64,000 nt of DNA from Bacteroidota bacterium (GTDB lineage: Bacteria; Bacteroidota; Bacteroidia; Bacteroidales; FEN-979). Shown piece by piece: positions 51,846 through 61,379 of the stretch. Under the pieces are notes generated by a model. The model saw only the letters and a program-made list of their open reading frames with translations, made no database searches and was not told the DNA's origin. Position 1 is the stretch's first letter; each line of letters opens with the position of its first letter. The stretch lies in assembly GCA_026391835.1 (NCBI GenBank), contig JAPLDF010000046.1:1-64000 (forward strand), read 5' to 3'. Made by a program: the position numbers and the translations under genes.

Positions 51846-54800
51846 TCATCGTATTATCTGAAGTGTCTGTGTCTGTGAATAGCCATTCACCGTCATCCTG
51901 ATGAAATAAGAGCCGGCATCAAGAATAGTGCCATGATCTGAAATAGATACAGTATATTTTCCTGTGCCCATGGTTGCATTCACCAGTGTTAAAACCTTTT
52001 GTCCCAACATGTTGAATACTTCTATGGTTACAGGGAGGTTGTCTCCACTCAGCTGGTAGTTCAGCGTTGCATTGCCTGATGACGGGTTCGGATAAACTGG
52101 CAAAAGTTTACCCTGCATCATGCCTGAGTTTGCTGCAATTCCGGTGGTGTTGTCGGTAATGGTCACACTTCCGGGAATAACACCCGCTGTCTGATCCATT
52201 TCATTGGCAAGGAAGCTGTCGGCAGTCAGCATCGTTGTGACCTGGTTTCCGCCGGGGACCATTGCATGGAAAGAGACATCTGCCAGCGTGGTATCGGTGG
52301 TCAACGCATTAGTCCCTGCAAGAGCAATCGACAGGATACCGTTCACACTGTCGTTGTGAAAGACCAGGTTCATATCGGTGAGCGTCGATGTGACCTGCCT
52401 TAGCTGCAGGTATGCCGGGTCATAATGAAGTTTTATGTCGGCAGAAACCATTCCCGAATCATTGATTACCTGCAGGGGAATATTGAAATCCGCACCGTTC
52501 ACTACATTGGCGCTGCCAATGACCAGTTGCTGGCCGGTAAGGGAAGAGAAAACAGGTTTTGCAAGTTCTGCCGGGAAATATTTGATCAGCCCGACCACAT
52601 ATTGCAGGATCAGTGAGGCATCGTAGGCGGTTATGCCTGCTGCAAAACTGACATCTGCAACCTGTTGCTGGGTGGCGTTCAGGGTGATGCTCCCAACCAC
52701 ATGCTGCAAGACCAGTGAGGCATCGAACGCCTGAACAACTCCGTTTAGACTCACATCGCCCATCATTGGGTTCGAGGCGCCGGTTAACAGGTATGGCGTA
52801 TAATTTACCGCCGTTGTGACCAGTTCCTGGATGCTGGTTCCATTCCCCTGGGTGTTCGTTTGGATTGGTCCAAGGTTGCTCCCCCACCAGCAGTTCGTTG
52901 CATCGATGACAAAGGATTTGTTCACATTGTTGATTGACCAGTAATAATTGTTGTCGAAATCGCAGTTGTGAAACACCGGGTTTGAAGCGGCAGCAGCGTA
53001 AACACCATAATAATTATTTGCAATGGTGCTGTATGTAACCAGCGGACTAGCACTGGTAATATTCAACCCGGAGTTGCTGTATTTGAGAATGCAGTGTCTT
53101 AAACGGCAGAGCGGATCAAGGGCCTGGTCGTTGAACCCGATGTAGTTCCAGTTAGCCAGGGCAGGGGTTGTCAGGGTAGAGTCGGAATTGGAATCACCTC
53201 CATAAAAATCATCCTTGATGCTGGTGAATACAATATTGCTGTCGGCACGGAATCCACCTTCCGCAATCAACCCTTTATTGACCGTGAGGCTGCCTCCGCC
53301 GTTGAATTTGCAAACAACACCCGGGTTGATCGTCAAAGTGGCCCCGGTGCCTACAACATATGATCCGAAAAGGTATGAAATGTTGGGAACACCGCCAAAC
53401 GATTGTTTTGCGAGGCTTACGTCCTGCGTGAGCGTTTCATCCCTCACTTTGATGACTTTGTATGTTGAGCCGGTAATGGTATTGTTCAAAATTGAAGCGG
53501 GGAAGGAAACAAGTGATAATTGTATCGGGTAATACTGGAGGTCCTGGAACTGGCTGTTGTCAAGTTTAGGCTGTGATACGCCATTCAGGTCAACACCGTA
53601 ATTCAGGGACCGGAAGATAACACGGTCGATGGTAGGCGAAGCGCTTGTCATGGCAATTCCCGCGTTCCCATATTTCAGGTTCGTGTACTGGATGATGCTT
53701 GAATCATTGGAAACATCATTGAAGGTAATCCAGGTTCCGCCCCAGCCGCCGGTTGGAGGCGCCGTGGCCGATCCATCCTGGTTCATGTCGGGAGGATTTC
53801 CGACAAGGTCATCACGGTAATCGGTAAACCTGACCCTGTTTGAAGAGATTCCCATTACATTTAACCTTCCGTTTACAGTAAACCCGTTTGCCCCGTTAGA
53901 TTTAAAAGCAATTCCTGCAGGTATTGTGATCGTGGTTCCGGAATTAATAACACAGGTTCCTTCCATGTAGTAGGTGATGTTGGTATAGCCGCCAAAATCC
54001 CTCATCGGGACAACCGCACTTTGTGAATATGTTTCAGGACGAACAGTCAAAGCCATCCTGCCCACATTGAGGGAAGTACAGTTCGTAAAGGTCGGGTTCG
54101 AGAACATGCTTAACCTTATCGGAGAGTTCTGAATGTTGTTAAACTGGCAGTTCCTGATATCTGGATTTGACGAGCCAAAGACATCGATGCCGCAGTCCGA
54201 CACCTGCTGAATAACGCAGTTGTCTACAATGGCGTGTGCATTGCTGAAAAAGACGCCCATATAGGGATACGATATTTCACAATTGACAAGGCTGTCATTG
54301 GCATGATTGGAATAATTGATCCCGCCTGTGGAATAACCCCAGTCGCCGCGGCTTGGCACGGAGGCATTCCCGTCATTGTTAGAATCGCCGCCCTTTGAAT
54401 CGTCGGCATAGGAGGTGAAATAGATTTTGTTCCCCGGAAGTCCTTTGGCTATAAGGTGCCCAAGCACACTGATGTTTGCATACCATACATTGAATTTTAT
54501 AACAACACCAGGCTGAATCGTCAGTTTGGCATTGGTCGAAATGGTCAGGTTCGTAATGATATAGGCAATGTTGGTAATCCCGGCAACATTACGGGTGGCA
54601 AGTGTGGCATCGGATGAAAGTGTTCCTTCGATAATCTTGATTGCTTTGCTTCCGTTGGCCGAAAAAGTGATGTTTGTCAGGGTGGGGTTTGAAAGCAGGG
54701 ACATGGCGATCGGGTCGAGCCTGGAATTCTGGATAACCAGGTTATCCACGAGGGGTGTCGAATTCCCGTTGACATAGATGCCATAATAGTAACTGTCGGT

Positions 54801-57800
54801 GATGGTTGAAAAGTTGATCTGTCCGCCGGCATTCTCAAATGTGATCCCGCCCTCACCGGTACTGCCGCCATATTTAACGGTGGTGTAGTTTATCTTGCAA
54901 TAGGCATCATCACTGGTCGCCCTGAACTTTATATTTCCCCAGTTTCCTGAAGCAGGTGCGGTTGCATTTCCATCGCCGTTTGTATCAAACGGGTTCCCTT
55001 CATTGTCATCCTTCAGGCTGGTGAACACCACCTTCTGTATGGCAACGCCGTCGGTTTTAAACCCGCCGTCAACATAGAGGTTGCAGCTGTTCACTTTGAT
55101 GACAACGCCCGGTTCCACATTGACATTGGTCCCGCTTTTAATGGTCATGTCGGCAAGCAGCACATAGGTAATGTTGGTATACCCTGCCACATCGCGTTTT
55201 TTAATGGTTCCGTTCTGGCACACATATCCGCCCAGCAGTCCTATTGCCCTCCACTTCACATTTGTAAAAGTGTTGCCGATAAAAGTTGGGTCTGAAGAAC
55301 CCGAGATACAGAACGGGGTATAGGTGATGTTGATCATATCGTTGTTGGAGATAACCGGGTTGGAGACCCGGTAGCAGGAAATGCCATAATTTAGATCCTT
55401 GAATTCGCAGTTGGAGATGGTAGGGCTTGCATCGATCATCCCGACGCCTGCATCATTGATATAATCACTGGTGCTGCAGGTCGAAAAATAGTAATTCCAT
55501 ACGGAGGCATATTTGAGCCGGCAATAGTTGAGGATACCGGTGCTCCCGGGGTCGAATACGATCCCGCCCCAGTCGCCGATCGCGGGGGAGGTAATTGTTC
55601 CGTCTTTATTGGTATCGCCAGGGTGTCCATAGTTGTCATCTTTTGACGAGGTGAAGGTGATCAGGCTGTCGGCCGTGGCATTGGCGGTGAGGGTTCCGTC
55701 CACAATGATCCGGTGCGCATAGGAGTATGATTTGATGACGATACCCTTGTTAATCGTCAGTGTTTTGCCGGCCGGAATGATGATCTGATCGAGCATCAGG
55801 TAGGTGATGTTCTGAATAGCGGTAACATTCCGTTTAATGATCACGGCGTTTGCAGTTAAAGTTCCGCCGATAAGCCCGATGGCATCATATGCATTGTCTG
55901 AAAAAGAGAGGATGTTGTTAGGCATGTTGGGATTGGCTTCGAACGACATGGCTATCGGCGTAAACTGGCTCGAACCGATGGTGTTGGATGAAAATACAGG
56001 ATTTGAGGCAAACTGCATGTACACGCCGTAATAGTTGTTCGAAAGGTCACACAAATCGATGGTCGGGCTCGCGTTGAACATTGAGATGCCGCCTGTATTG
56101 CCGCCACCTGCATACCGCACCTTGCACCGGCGCATCAAACAGGTTGCATCATTGCTGGGATCATTAAACCTCACACCATACCAGTTGCTTTGGGCCGGGG
56201 CGGTGGTGGTCCCGTCATTGTTGGTATCGCCTCCCCAGTTATCGTCACGGTAAGAGGTGAAAAAAATGTTTTCGCCGGGGTTGGCATTGGCAACCAGGGC
56301 GCCGTTTACATCAAGTGCATACCCTATCTGGAACTTTAATATGTTGTTGGAACCTACAACCATCCGGGCACCTGTGTTGATCGTCATGCCGTATTGAAAG
56401 AAGTAAGGTATGTTTAAAACGGGCAGGGTAATGGTATCGGACAAACTTGTGAACGCCATATTGACAGCCGTATTCACATTGCCGGTGAAAATATTGGTGC
56501 CATGAACAGTCAGGTCGGCTGAAGCCGCATACCAGATCGGCCATCTGCAGCCGGTAATGGTAACGTTGGTGATGTCGATGCCGGCGTTTGCCGCAAGAAA
56601 AAGACCGTAGTAAGTATTCTGCATGGTGACGCCGGAAAGTGTGGAATGGGCATTTGCGCTTGTCAGTATGGAGCAACCGTTTGCAAGGGCCCATGCACTG
56701 CTGGTGTTCATTGATCCGCCAAGCATATTGAGTGTTCCCAGTGTGCTGATTTGGGCCCCGTGATACAAAAAGTTCAGTAAACTGCAATTTGTCAGCGATG
56801 CCTTGCCGTTGTATACATAGAGTTGCTGCGCGTACTGGACCTGGCAGGCGTTCATGGTAACCCTGCCTGAATCAGCGACAGTACCCGAGCCAACCTGTAT
56901 GTGTCCCCAGTCTCCGGGAACCGGGACTGCATTGGCTGAGGTGAAACTTGAACCTGTGGCATCCAGTCTGCCGTAGATGTAAAGATATTGATTGCCGCCC
57001 ACTTTGAATGTGTTACCTGTCTGGAGGGTAAGCCATGAGCCATGCTGCACGGTCAAAGAACCCGGCAGGTAATAGGGCAGGCTGATGGTGGGTAAGGTCA
57101 TGGTGTCGGTCATATTCGTAAAGGCAAGGTTGACCAGCGAATTGGTGTTCCCGGTAAGGGTGTTGACGCCATGAAGGGTGAGATCGGCAGATGCCTGGTA
57201 ATAGATGGGCCAGTTACAGCTGGTAATGATGGTGTTGGTAAGGTCAAATACCGAATTGAGCCGCATATACAAACCATATTGAAAGTGCTGGATGGTTACG
57301 CCCGAAATGGTGTCCATCGACTTGCTGTACCCCCCGATCCCGTAGCCGGAAGCTGCAGCAGTGACACTGTTGGTGTTGATGCTGCCGCCGGTCATCTTAA
57401 ACCGGCAGTTTGCCTGGACGTCCACACCGTTGTTGTTGAAATTCAACAAATCCGTATTTGTGAGGTTGGCCTTTCCCCTGTATACATTGAAAGAGGACGC
57501 ATAAAGGACCTGGCAGCCGTTCATGATGACCGACCCGACATCGGTAATAAGTGTGCCTCCCGTCTGGATATAGGACCATATCCCGGGGACAGGACTGACG
57601 TTGTTTGATGTGAAGGTGGCACTGGTGGCATTCAGGGTACCATATACCAGCATATACTGGGCATCAGCGAACTTTACTGTTACCCCCGCATCAACGGTTA
57701 GCGTTACACCATTATTAACAGTTATGAATGATGTAACGATGTAAGGACTGCCTGCAAGATTCCAGGTTGTATTGGCTGCAATCACACCTGCCACGTTGGT

Positions 57801-57863
57801 TGCCTTAATAGTTGTCAGGGTACAAATCATGAACAGGACCAGTAGGGTAATTGTTTTTTTCAT
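51846..57863 (-). CDS. Giant secreted beta-helix protein with dockerin-like module, cohesin-like domain and T9SS sorting domain
   Basis: 2005 residues. The signal peptide (ITLLVLFMICTLTTIKA) is followed by about 1650 residues of right-handed parallel beta-helix repeats of the NosD/pectate-lyase type. Six Asp-rich loops recur about every 215 residues (DDNWGGDTNNDGT, DDNYGHPGDTNKDG, DDNEGNPFDTNGDG, DDSKGGDSNNDG, DDLVGNPPDMNQDG, DDFYGGDSNSDS), probably binding calcium. Near 1700-1765 lie two dockerin-type segments: GDVSLNGVVQAFDAS with all loop ligands, and ADVSFAAGITAYDAS lacking the position-5 ligand. A cohesin-like domain (about 1775-1910) and a T9SS type A tail (VYPNPSSGNATLNY to TLQIIR) follow. 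No catalytic residues can be assigned. It is the first of four same-strand exported-protein genes. Confidence 0.85.
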   Translation of the reverse strand: MKKTITLLVLFMICTLTTIKATNVAGVIAANTTWNLAGSPYIVTSFITVNNGVTLTVDAGVTVKFADAQYMLVYGTLNATSATFTSNNVSPVPGIWSYIQTGGTLITDVGSVIMNGCQVLYASSFNVYRGKANLTNTDLLNFNNNGVDVQANCRFKMTGGSINTNSVTAAASGYGIGGYSKSMDTISGVTIQHFQYGLYMRLNSVFDLTNTIITSCNWPIYYQASADLTLHGVNTLTGNTNSLVNLAFTNMTDTMTLPTISLPYYLPGSLTVQHGSWLTLQTGNTFKVGGNQYLYIYGRLDATGSSFTSANAVPVPGDWGHIQVGSGTVADSGRVTMNACQVQYAQQLYVYNGKASLTNCSLLNFLYHGAQISTLGTLNMLGGSMNTSSAWALANGCSILTSANAHSTLSGVTMQNTYYGLFLAANAGIDITNVTITGCRWPIWYAASADLTVHGTNIFTGNVNTAVNMAFTSLSDTITLPVLNIPYFFQYGMTINTGARMVVGSNNILKFQIGYALDVNGALVANANPGENIFFTSYRDDNWGGDTNNDGTTTAPAQSNWYGVRFNDPSNDATCLMRRCKVRYAGGGNTGGISMFNASPTIDLCDLSNNYYGVYMQFASNPVFSSNTIGSSQFTPIAMSFEANPNMPNNILSFSDNAYDAIGLIGGTLTANAVIIKRNVTAIQNITYLMLDQIIIPAGKTLTINKGIVIKSYSYAHRIIVDGTLTANATADSLITFTSSKDDNYGHPGDTNKDGTITSPAIGDWGGIVFDPGSTGILNYCRLKYASVWNYYFSTCSTSDYINDAGVGMIDASPTISNCEFKDLNYGISCYRVSNPVISNNDMINITYTPFCISGSSDPTFIGNTFTNVKWRAIGLLGGYVCQNGTIKKRDVAGYTNITYVLLADMTIKSGTNVNVEPGVVIKVNSCNLYVDGGFKTDGVAIQKVVFTSLKDDNEGNPFDTNGDGNATAPASGNWGNIKFRATSDDAYCKINYTTVKYGGSTGEGGITFENAGGQINFSTITDSYYYGIYVNGNSTPLVDNLVIQNSRLDPIAMSLLSNPTLTNITFSANGSKAIKIIEGTLSSDATLATRNVAGITNIAYIITNLTISTNAKLTIQPGVVIKFNVWYANISVLGHLIAKGLPGNKIYFTSYADDSKGGDSNNDGNASVPSRGDWGYSTGGINYSNHANDSLVNCEISYPYMGVFFSNAHAIVDNCVIQQVSDCGIDVFGSSNPDIRNCQFNNIQNSPIRLSMFSNPTFTNCTSLNVGRMALTVRPETYSQSAVVPMRDFGGYTNITYYMEGTCVINSGTTITIPAGIAFKSNGANGFTVNGRLNVMGISSNRVRFTDYRDDLVGNPPDMNQDGSATAPPTGGWGGTWITFNDVSNDSSIIQYTNLKYGNAGIAMTSASPTIDRVIFRSLNYGVDLNGVSQPKLDNSQFQDLQYYPIQLSLVSFPASILNNTITGSTYKVIKVRDETLTQDVSLAKQSFGGVPNISYLFGSYVVGTGATLTINPGVVCKFNGGGSLTVNKGLIAEGGFRADSNIVFTSIKDDFYGGDSNSDSTLTTPALANWNYIGFNDQALDPLCRLRHCILKYSNSGLNITSASPLVTYSTIANNYYGVYAAAASNPVFHNCDFDNNYYWSINNVNKSFVIDATNCWWGSNLGPIQTNTQGNGTSIQELVTTAVNYTPYLLTGASNPMMGDVSLNGVVQAFDASLVLQHVVGSITLNATQQQVADVSFAAGITAYDASLILQYVVGLIKYFPAELAKPVFSSLTGQQLVIGSANVVNGADFNIPLQVINDSGMVSADIKLHYDPAYLQLRQVTSTLTDMNLVFHNDSVNGILSIALAGTNALTTDTTLADVSFHAMVPGGNQVTTMLTADSFLANEMDQTAGVIPGSVTITDNTTGIAANSGMMQGKLLPVYPNPSSGNATLNYQLSGDNLPVTIEVFNMLGQKVLTLVNATMGTGKYTVSISDHGTILDAGSYFIRMTVNGYSQTQTLQIIR

Positions 57864-58242
57864 TGGTTTGGTTTTATTTTTAGAAACTGTTATTGTTTAC
57901 CGGTGAAGAAAAAAAGTGAATTAACGAGGGTACTGGCAGTTACGGGAAGGAGTAGTAGGTTAAAGGTCAAATATTTATAAATAAACTAACAAATTTATTT
58001 ATTATCAAATATTTAGAGCATATATTCAGATTAATTCCAAACAAAGATACATCTGTTTTATCCTGTTGTTTGAACAATTAACATTTTTTAACATAACTGG
58101 CGGACTCAAGGCAATTGTCTGCGGTTAACCCGGGTGCCATGAAAATGAAATTGATCATGGGCACAAGGATATTTTAAGTATATTTACCCAACGTTTGCAA
58201 AAAGGGAATACAACTTGGAACTTTGAATTAATAATATTTGGT
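57864..58242. other. 379-bp divergent intergenic region
   Basis: A/T-rich gap between the minus-strand beta-helix gene and the plus-strand kinase gene. It holds the minus-strand -7 candidate at 58042-58049. A GG-N10-GC string at 58099-58112 has the spacing of a sigma-54 site but poor surrounding match. CGGTTAACCCG near 58122 is a near-palindrome. No gene or structured RNA is recognised. Confidence 0.6.
58042..58049 (-). promoter_or_regulatory. Possible -7 element for the beta-helix gene
   Basis: The minus strand reads TATCTTTG, matching TAnnTTTG. It would give a leader of about 170 nt. The nearest TTG box upstream is 25 bp away, longer than usual. Confidence 0.4.
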
Positions 58243-59766
58243 ATGAATGATAAACTGTCGGTTCTTATCATTGAAGACAGCCAGGACGACGCTGAATTGA
58301 ATGCCTGGTATTTGAAGAAAGCGGGGTATAATATTGATTTTACACGGGTGGAAACTCCCGGCGAGATGAAAAATGCCGTCGCCTCACAAAAATGGGATAT
58401 GATCCTGTCCGATTACTCAATGCCAATGTTTGATGTTCTCTCAGCCCTTGCCATCTACCACGCATCGGGTCTTGATATACCGTTCATCGTCATTTCCGGT
58501 GCCATTGGCGAAGAAAAGGCGGTTGAAATGATCAAGGCAGGTGCACACGACTATTTGCTGAAGGATAACATGATGCGCTTTGCCCCGGTTGTAAAGCGTG
58601 AACTCAGGGAGGCCCACCTGCGGCAAAACCTGTCTGATGCGAATATAGCGCTTTCTGCAAGCGAAGAGCGGTATCGCACGATGATCAAGGCCTCTCCCGA
58701 TGGTATTTTTATTTTGGATATCAATGGTGTAATCACGGAAGTTACTGCAGCCGGTCTTGCCTTGTTCGGAACGGATGCTCCGGCCGACCTGGTTGGCAAA
58801 CCTTTTTCAGAGTTTGTTCCGGCTCCTGAAATCAGGGAGCTGGCAGAAATTTATGAAAAAACAATCAGGGAAGGACTTGCGCAAAATATTGAAATAAGAT
58901 TGCTGAAAAAAGATAAATCGTTGCTGGTTACCGAGGCCAGTGCGACATTGCTGCATGATCCGGTCGGGAGGCCGATCTCTTTTATGATCATCATCCGGGA
59001 TATTTCACAACGGAAAAACCTCGAAATGCAGCTGATCCATTCCGACCGGATGGCCGGATTGGGTGAAATGGCTTCAGGTATTGCCCATGAGATCAATCAG
59101 CCGCTGAATACCATATCCATGGCCATGGACAATATATTGGGTGAACTTGCCACTGATGAGAAAATAGAGAAGACCTACCTTCAGAAAAAAACCGATAAGA
59201 TATTCGAAAACATCACCCGCATCAGGAACATCATCGACCACATCCGGGTTTTTTCAAGGGGGCACGACGACTATATCTCTACCGCTTTCAGCATCAATTC
59301 AAGCATCCGGAATGCCATCTCGATGGTGTCGGAACAGTTTAAATACCATGCTATTAACCTTAATTTGCTGCTTGATGACGGATTGCCACAAGTTGTTGGA
59401 AATACCTTTAAATTTGAACAGGTTATCCTCAATTTGCTCTCAAATGCCAAAGATGCATTGCTTGAAAAGGAGAGCGGCCAGGACACTTGGGTCGACAAAT
59501 CGATCGAAATCAGGTCATTTGCTGAAAAACAGCAGTTGATTGTCGAAGTATCTGACAATGGAGCAGGCATTGCAGATGAAAATCTCCAGCAGGTGATGCT
59601 GCCGTTTTATACCACCAAGGATCCCGGGAAGGGAACAGGGCTGGGATTGTCAGTTTCTTACCAGATCATCAAGGAGATGCACGGAACCATTGAGTTTTCA
59701 AGTACAGTGTCGGTAGGAACAAAAATTAAGATAATTTTGAATATTCAAAACGCCAGGGAAGAATGA
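58243..59766 (+). CDS. Receiver-PAS-histidine kinase
   Basis: 507 residues from the ATG at 58243 (MNDKLSVLIIEDSQDDAEL); the 16 upstream codons lack any family similarity. Order: receiver domain with acidic DD pocket and phospho-acceptor Asp57 (WDMILSDYSMP) and the KD loop (YLLKDN); PAS domain (YRTMIKASPDGIFILDINGVI, about 145-260); H-box MASGIAHEINQPLN (His282); N-box; and ATPase motifs DNGAGIADENLQQV and GKGTGLGLS. No TM helix, so it is a cytoplasmic kinase that may itself be controlled by phosphorylation of its N-terminal receiver. The end overlaps the sigma-54 regulator gene by 4 bp, making them a cognate pair. Confidence 0.92.
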   Translation: MNDKLSVLIIEDSQDDAELNAWYLKKAGYNIDFTRVETPGEMKNAVASQKWDMILSDYSMPMFDVLSALAIYHASGLDIPFIVISGAIGEEKAVEMIKAGAHDYLLKDNMMRFAPVVKRELREAHLRQNLSDANIALSASEERYRTMIKASPDGIFILDINGVITEVTAAGLALFGTDAPADLVGKPFSEFVPAPEIRELAEIYEKTIREGLAQNIEIRLLKKDKSLLVTEASATLLHDPVGRPISFMIIIRDISQRKNLEMQLIHSDRMAGLGEMASGIAHEINQPLNTISMAMDNILGELATDEKIEKTYLQKKTDKIFENITRIRNIIDHIRVFSRGHDDYISTAFSINSSIRNAISMVSEQFKYHAINLNLLLDDGLPQVVGNTFKFEQVILNLLSNAKDALLEKESGQDTWVDKSIEIRSFAEKQQLIVEVSDNGAGIADENLQQVMLPFYTTKDPGKGTGLGLSVSYQIIKEMHGTIEFSSTVSVGTKIKIILNIQNAREE

Positions 59767-61154
59767 CAAAGCACGAAAAGATCGAAATCCTGATTCTTGA
59801 TGATGAAAAGCAATTCACGGAAGAATTACATGAATTTTTACAAAAATCGGGATTTGAGTCCTTTGAAACCAATACCTACCAGGATGCCAAACATATCCTG
59901 GCAGACCATGAAATTGATTTGCTGATCCTGGATGTACGTTTGCCGGGCATCAATGGTCTCGATATATTAAAAGAAGTTAAAATCCAGTATCCCAACCTGG
60001 AAGTTGTGATCATTTCCGCACATGGCGATATGGATACTGTTATCAAAGCCATGCGACTCGGCGCCTTCGACTATCTGCGCAAACCATTCAGGCATATCGA
60101 CATTCAAATCACCATCGAGCGTACGCAAAAATATCTCCATCTCCAGCGAAAACTTAAGCGGGTCCAGGAAAGGAATTCGCTCATTTCAAAAACACTGGAG
60201 GAGAAAATCGATCGTCACTTTATCGGGATAAGCCCGCTGATCCGCGAAGTGTTTGACGCTGCCCTGACTGCCGCAAACTACCCCGACGCCAATGTGCTGA
60301 TTACCGGCGAAAGCGGTACAGGCAAGGAAAATATTGCCAGGATCATCCATTTCTCAAGCCTCCGGAAGGAACATATTTTTTGCGCGGTAAACAGCAGCGC
60401 TATCACGGACTCTTTGCTTGAAAGCGAATTTTTCGGGCATAAAAAAGGGTCCTTTACCGGGGCGGTTGTGGATAAGATGGGCTTTTTCGAGGTATGCAAC
60501 CAGGGTACCCTTTTTCTGGACGAGATCGCCGACATGCCGCTGAACCTCCAGGCAAAAATTTTGCGTGCCGCCGAGGAAAAAGTGATCACGAGGGTGGGGG
60601 ATACAACCCCGATCCACACGGATTTCCGTATCATCTCATCGACCAACCATGACATTGAGAAGCGTGTGGAGGAAAATAAATTCAGGCTCGACCTTCTTCA
60701 CCGGCTGAACACTCTCCACATTCACATCCCGCCGCTCAGGCAGAGACCTGAAGACATCAGGCCGCTGCTGGTCCATTTTACGGAATCCTTTGCACAGAAG
60801 TTGAACCGTCCAAATCTTTCGATCCACAAGGATGTGTTTAAAACACTTGAAAAATATGCGTTCCCCGGAAATATCAGGGAGTTGAAGAACATGTCGGAAC
60901 GAGCCATCATGCTTTGTAAAAACAATTCGCTGACAGTTCACGATTTTCCATTGAAATCGCACACAATCTCATCTCCTGTTCCAGGTACAAAGTTGGCAAA
61001 CCTGAAGAACCAGGAGATTGACCTGATACGCAAAGCGCTGGTATCCACACAATTCAATCAAAAAGCGGCGGCCGACGTGCTTGGCATTACCCGTGATGCC
61101 CTCATCCGCAAAATGAAGAAGTACAGCCTGACTATTGAGAAAAGCGGAAATTAA
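59763..61154 (+). CDS. NtrC-family sigma-54-dependent response regulator
   Basis: 463 residues. The receiver domain (LILDDEKQF, phospho-acceptor Asp57 in LLILDVRLPG) is followed by an AAA+ domain with Walker A GESGTGKE (about 181-188), the sigma-54 contact loop GSFTGA (about 228-233, the family's GAFTGA with one change), Walker B GTLFLDEIADM, and an arginine-finger region FRLDLLHRLNTL. The C-terminal Fis-type HTH is ALVSTQFNQKAAADVLGITRDALIRKM, quoted here as AAADVLGITRDALIRKM. It activates sigma-54 promoters upon phosphorylation by the overlapping kinase. A candidate -24/-12 promoter lies 170 bp downstream, before a porP/sprF gene. Confidence 0.94.
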   Translation: MTKHEKIEILILDDEKQFTEELHEFLQKSGFESFETNTYQDAKHILADHEIDLLILDVRLPGINGLDILKEVKIQYPNLEVVIISAHGDMDTVIKAMRLGAFDYLRKPFRHIDIQITIERTQKYLHLQRKLKRVQERNSLISKTLEEKIDRHFIGISPLIREVFDAALTAANYPDANVLITGESGTGKENIARIIHFSSLRKEHIFCAVNSSAITDSLLESEFFGHKKGSFTGAVVDKMGFFEVCNQGTLFLDEIADMPLNLQAKILRAAEEKVITRVGDTTPIHTDFRIISSTNHDIEKRVEENKFRLDLLHRLNTLHIHIPPLRQRPEDIRPLLVHFTESFAQKLNRPNLSIHKDVFKTLEKYAFPGNIRELKNMSERAIMLCKNNSLTVHDFPLKSHTISSPVPGTKLANLKNQEIDLIRKALVSTQFNQKAAADVLGITRDALIRKMKKYSLTIEKSGN

Positions 61155-61163
61155 CGTTAAAAC

Positions 61164-61177
61164 CGCACACCTGTGCG
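61164..61177. promoter_or_regulatory. Inverted repeat CGCACA-CC-TGTGCG, possible activator site
   Basis: A perfect 6-bp inverted repeat with a 2-bp centre, about 176 bp upstream of the start expected from the sigma-54-like promoter at 61322-61336. That distance suits an NtrC-type enhancer. It also lies 9 bp after the regulator stop codon and might instead be part of a terminator, though a 2-base loop is poor for RNA hairpins. Confidence 0.4.
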
Positions 61178-61321
61178 ATTATTTCACTTTTCTTACCTAT
61201 AGCCTCCATAACAAACAGGTGAACTTCGCTTCGCTGAAAAATAGTTAAAATATTTTATTATACTCATAATAAGATAATTAGGTTCCATATTCTTTCCTGA
61301 ATCAAATGCCCCCGGATTTCC

Positions 61322-61336
61322 GGACCGCTTTTTGCA
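61322..61336 (+). promoter_or_regulatory. Candidate sigma-54 (-24/-12) promoter of the second porP/sprF gene
   Basis: GG at 61322-61323 and GC at 61334-61335 are exactly 10 bp apart, with TTTTTGCA at the -12 side. That agrees with TGGCACG-N4-TTGCW at 9 or so of 16 positions including all four invariant bases. Transcription would start near 61347, 33 bp before the ATG. It is supported by the NtrC-type gene directly upstream. Confidence 0.45.
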
Positions 61337-61379
61337 TTGTCTGCAATATTGTTGAGAAATTATCATCAAAAAATTGCAG

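Noticed and set aside
58099-58112. GG-N10-GC string upstream of the kinase gene as a sigma-54 promoter
   Set aside because: The spacing is right but the flanks match poorly and there is no TTGC at -12. Such strings are expected by chance about once per 256 bp per strand.
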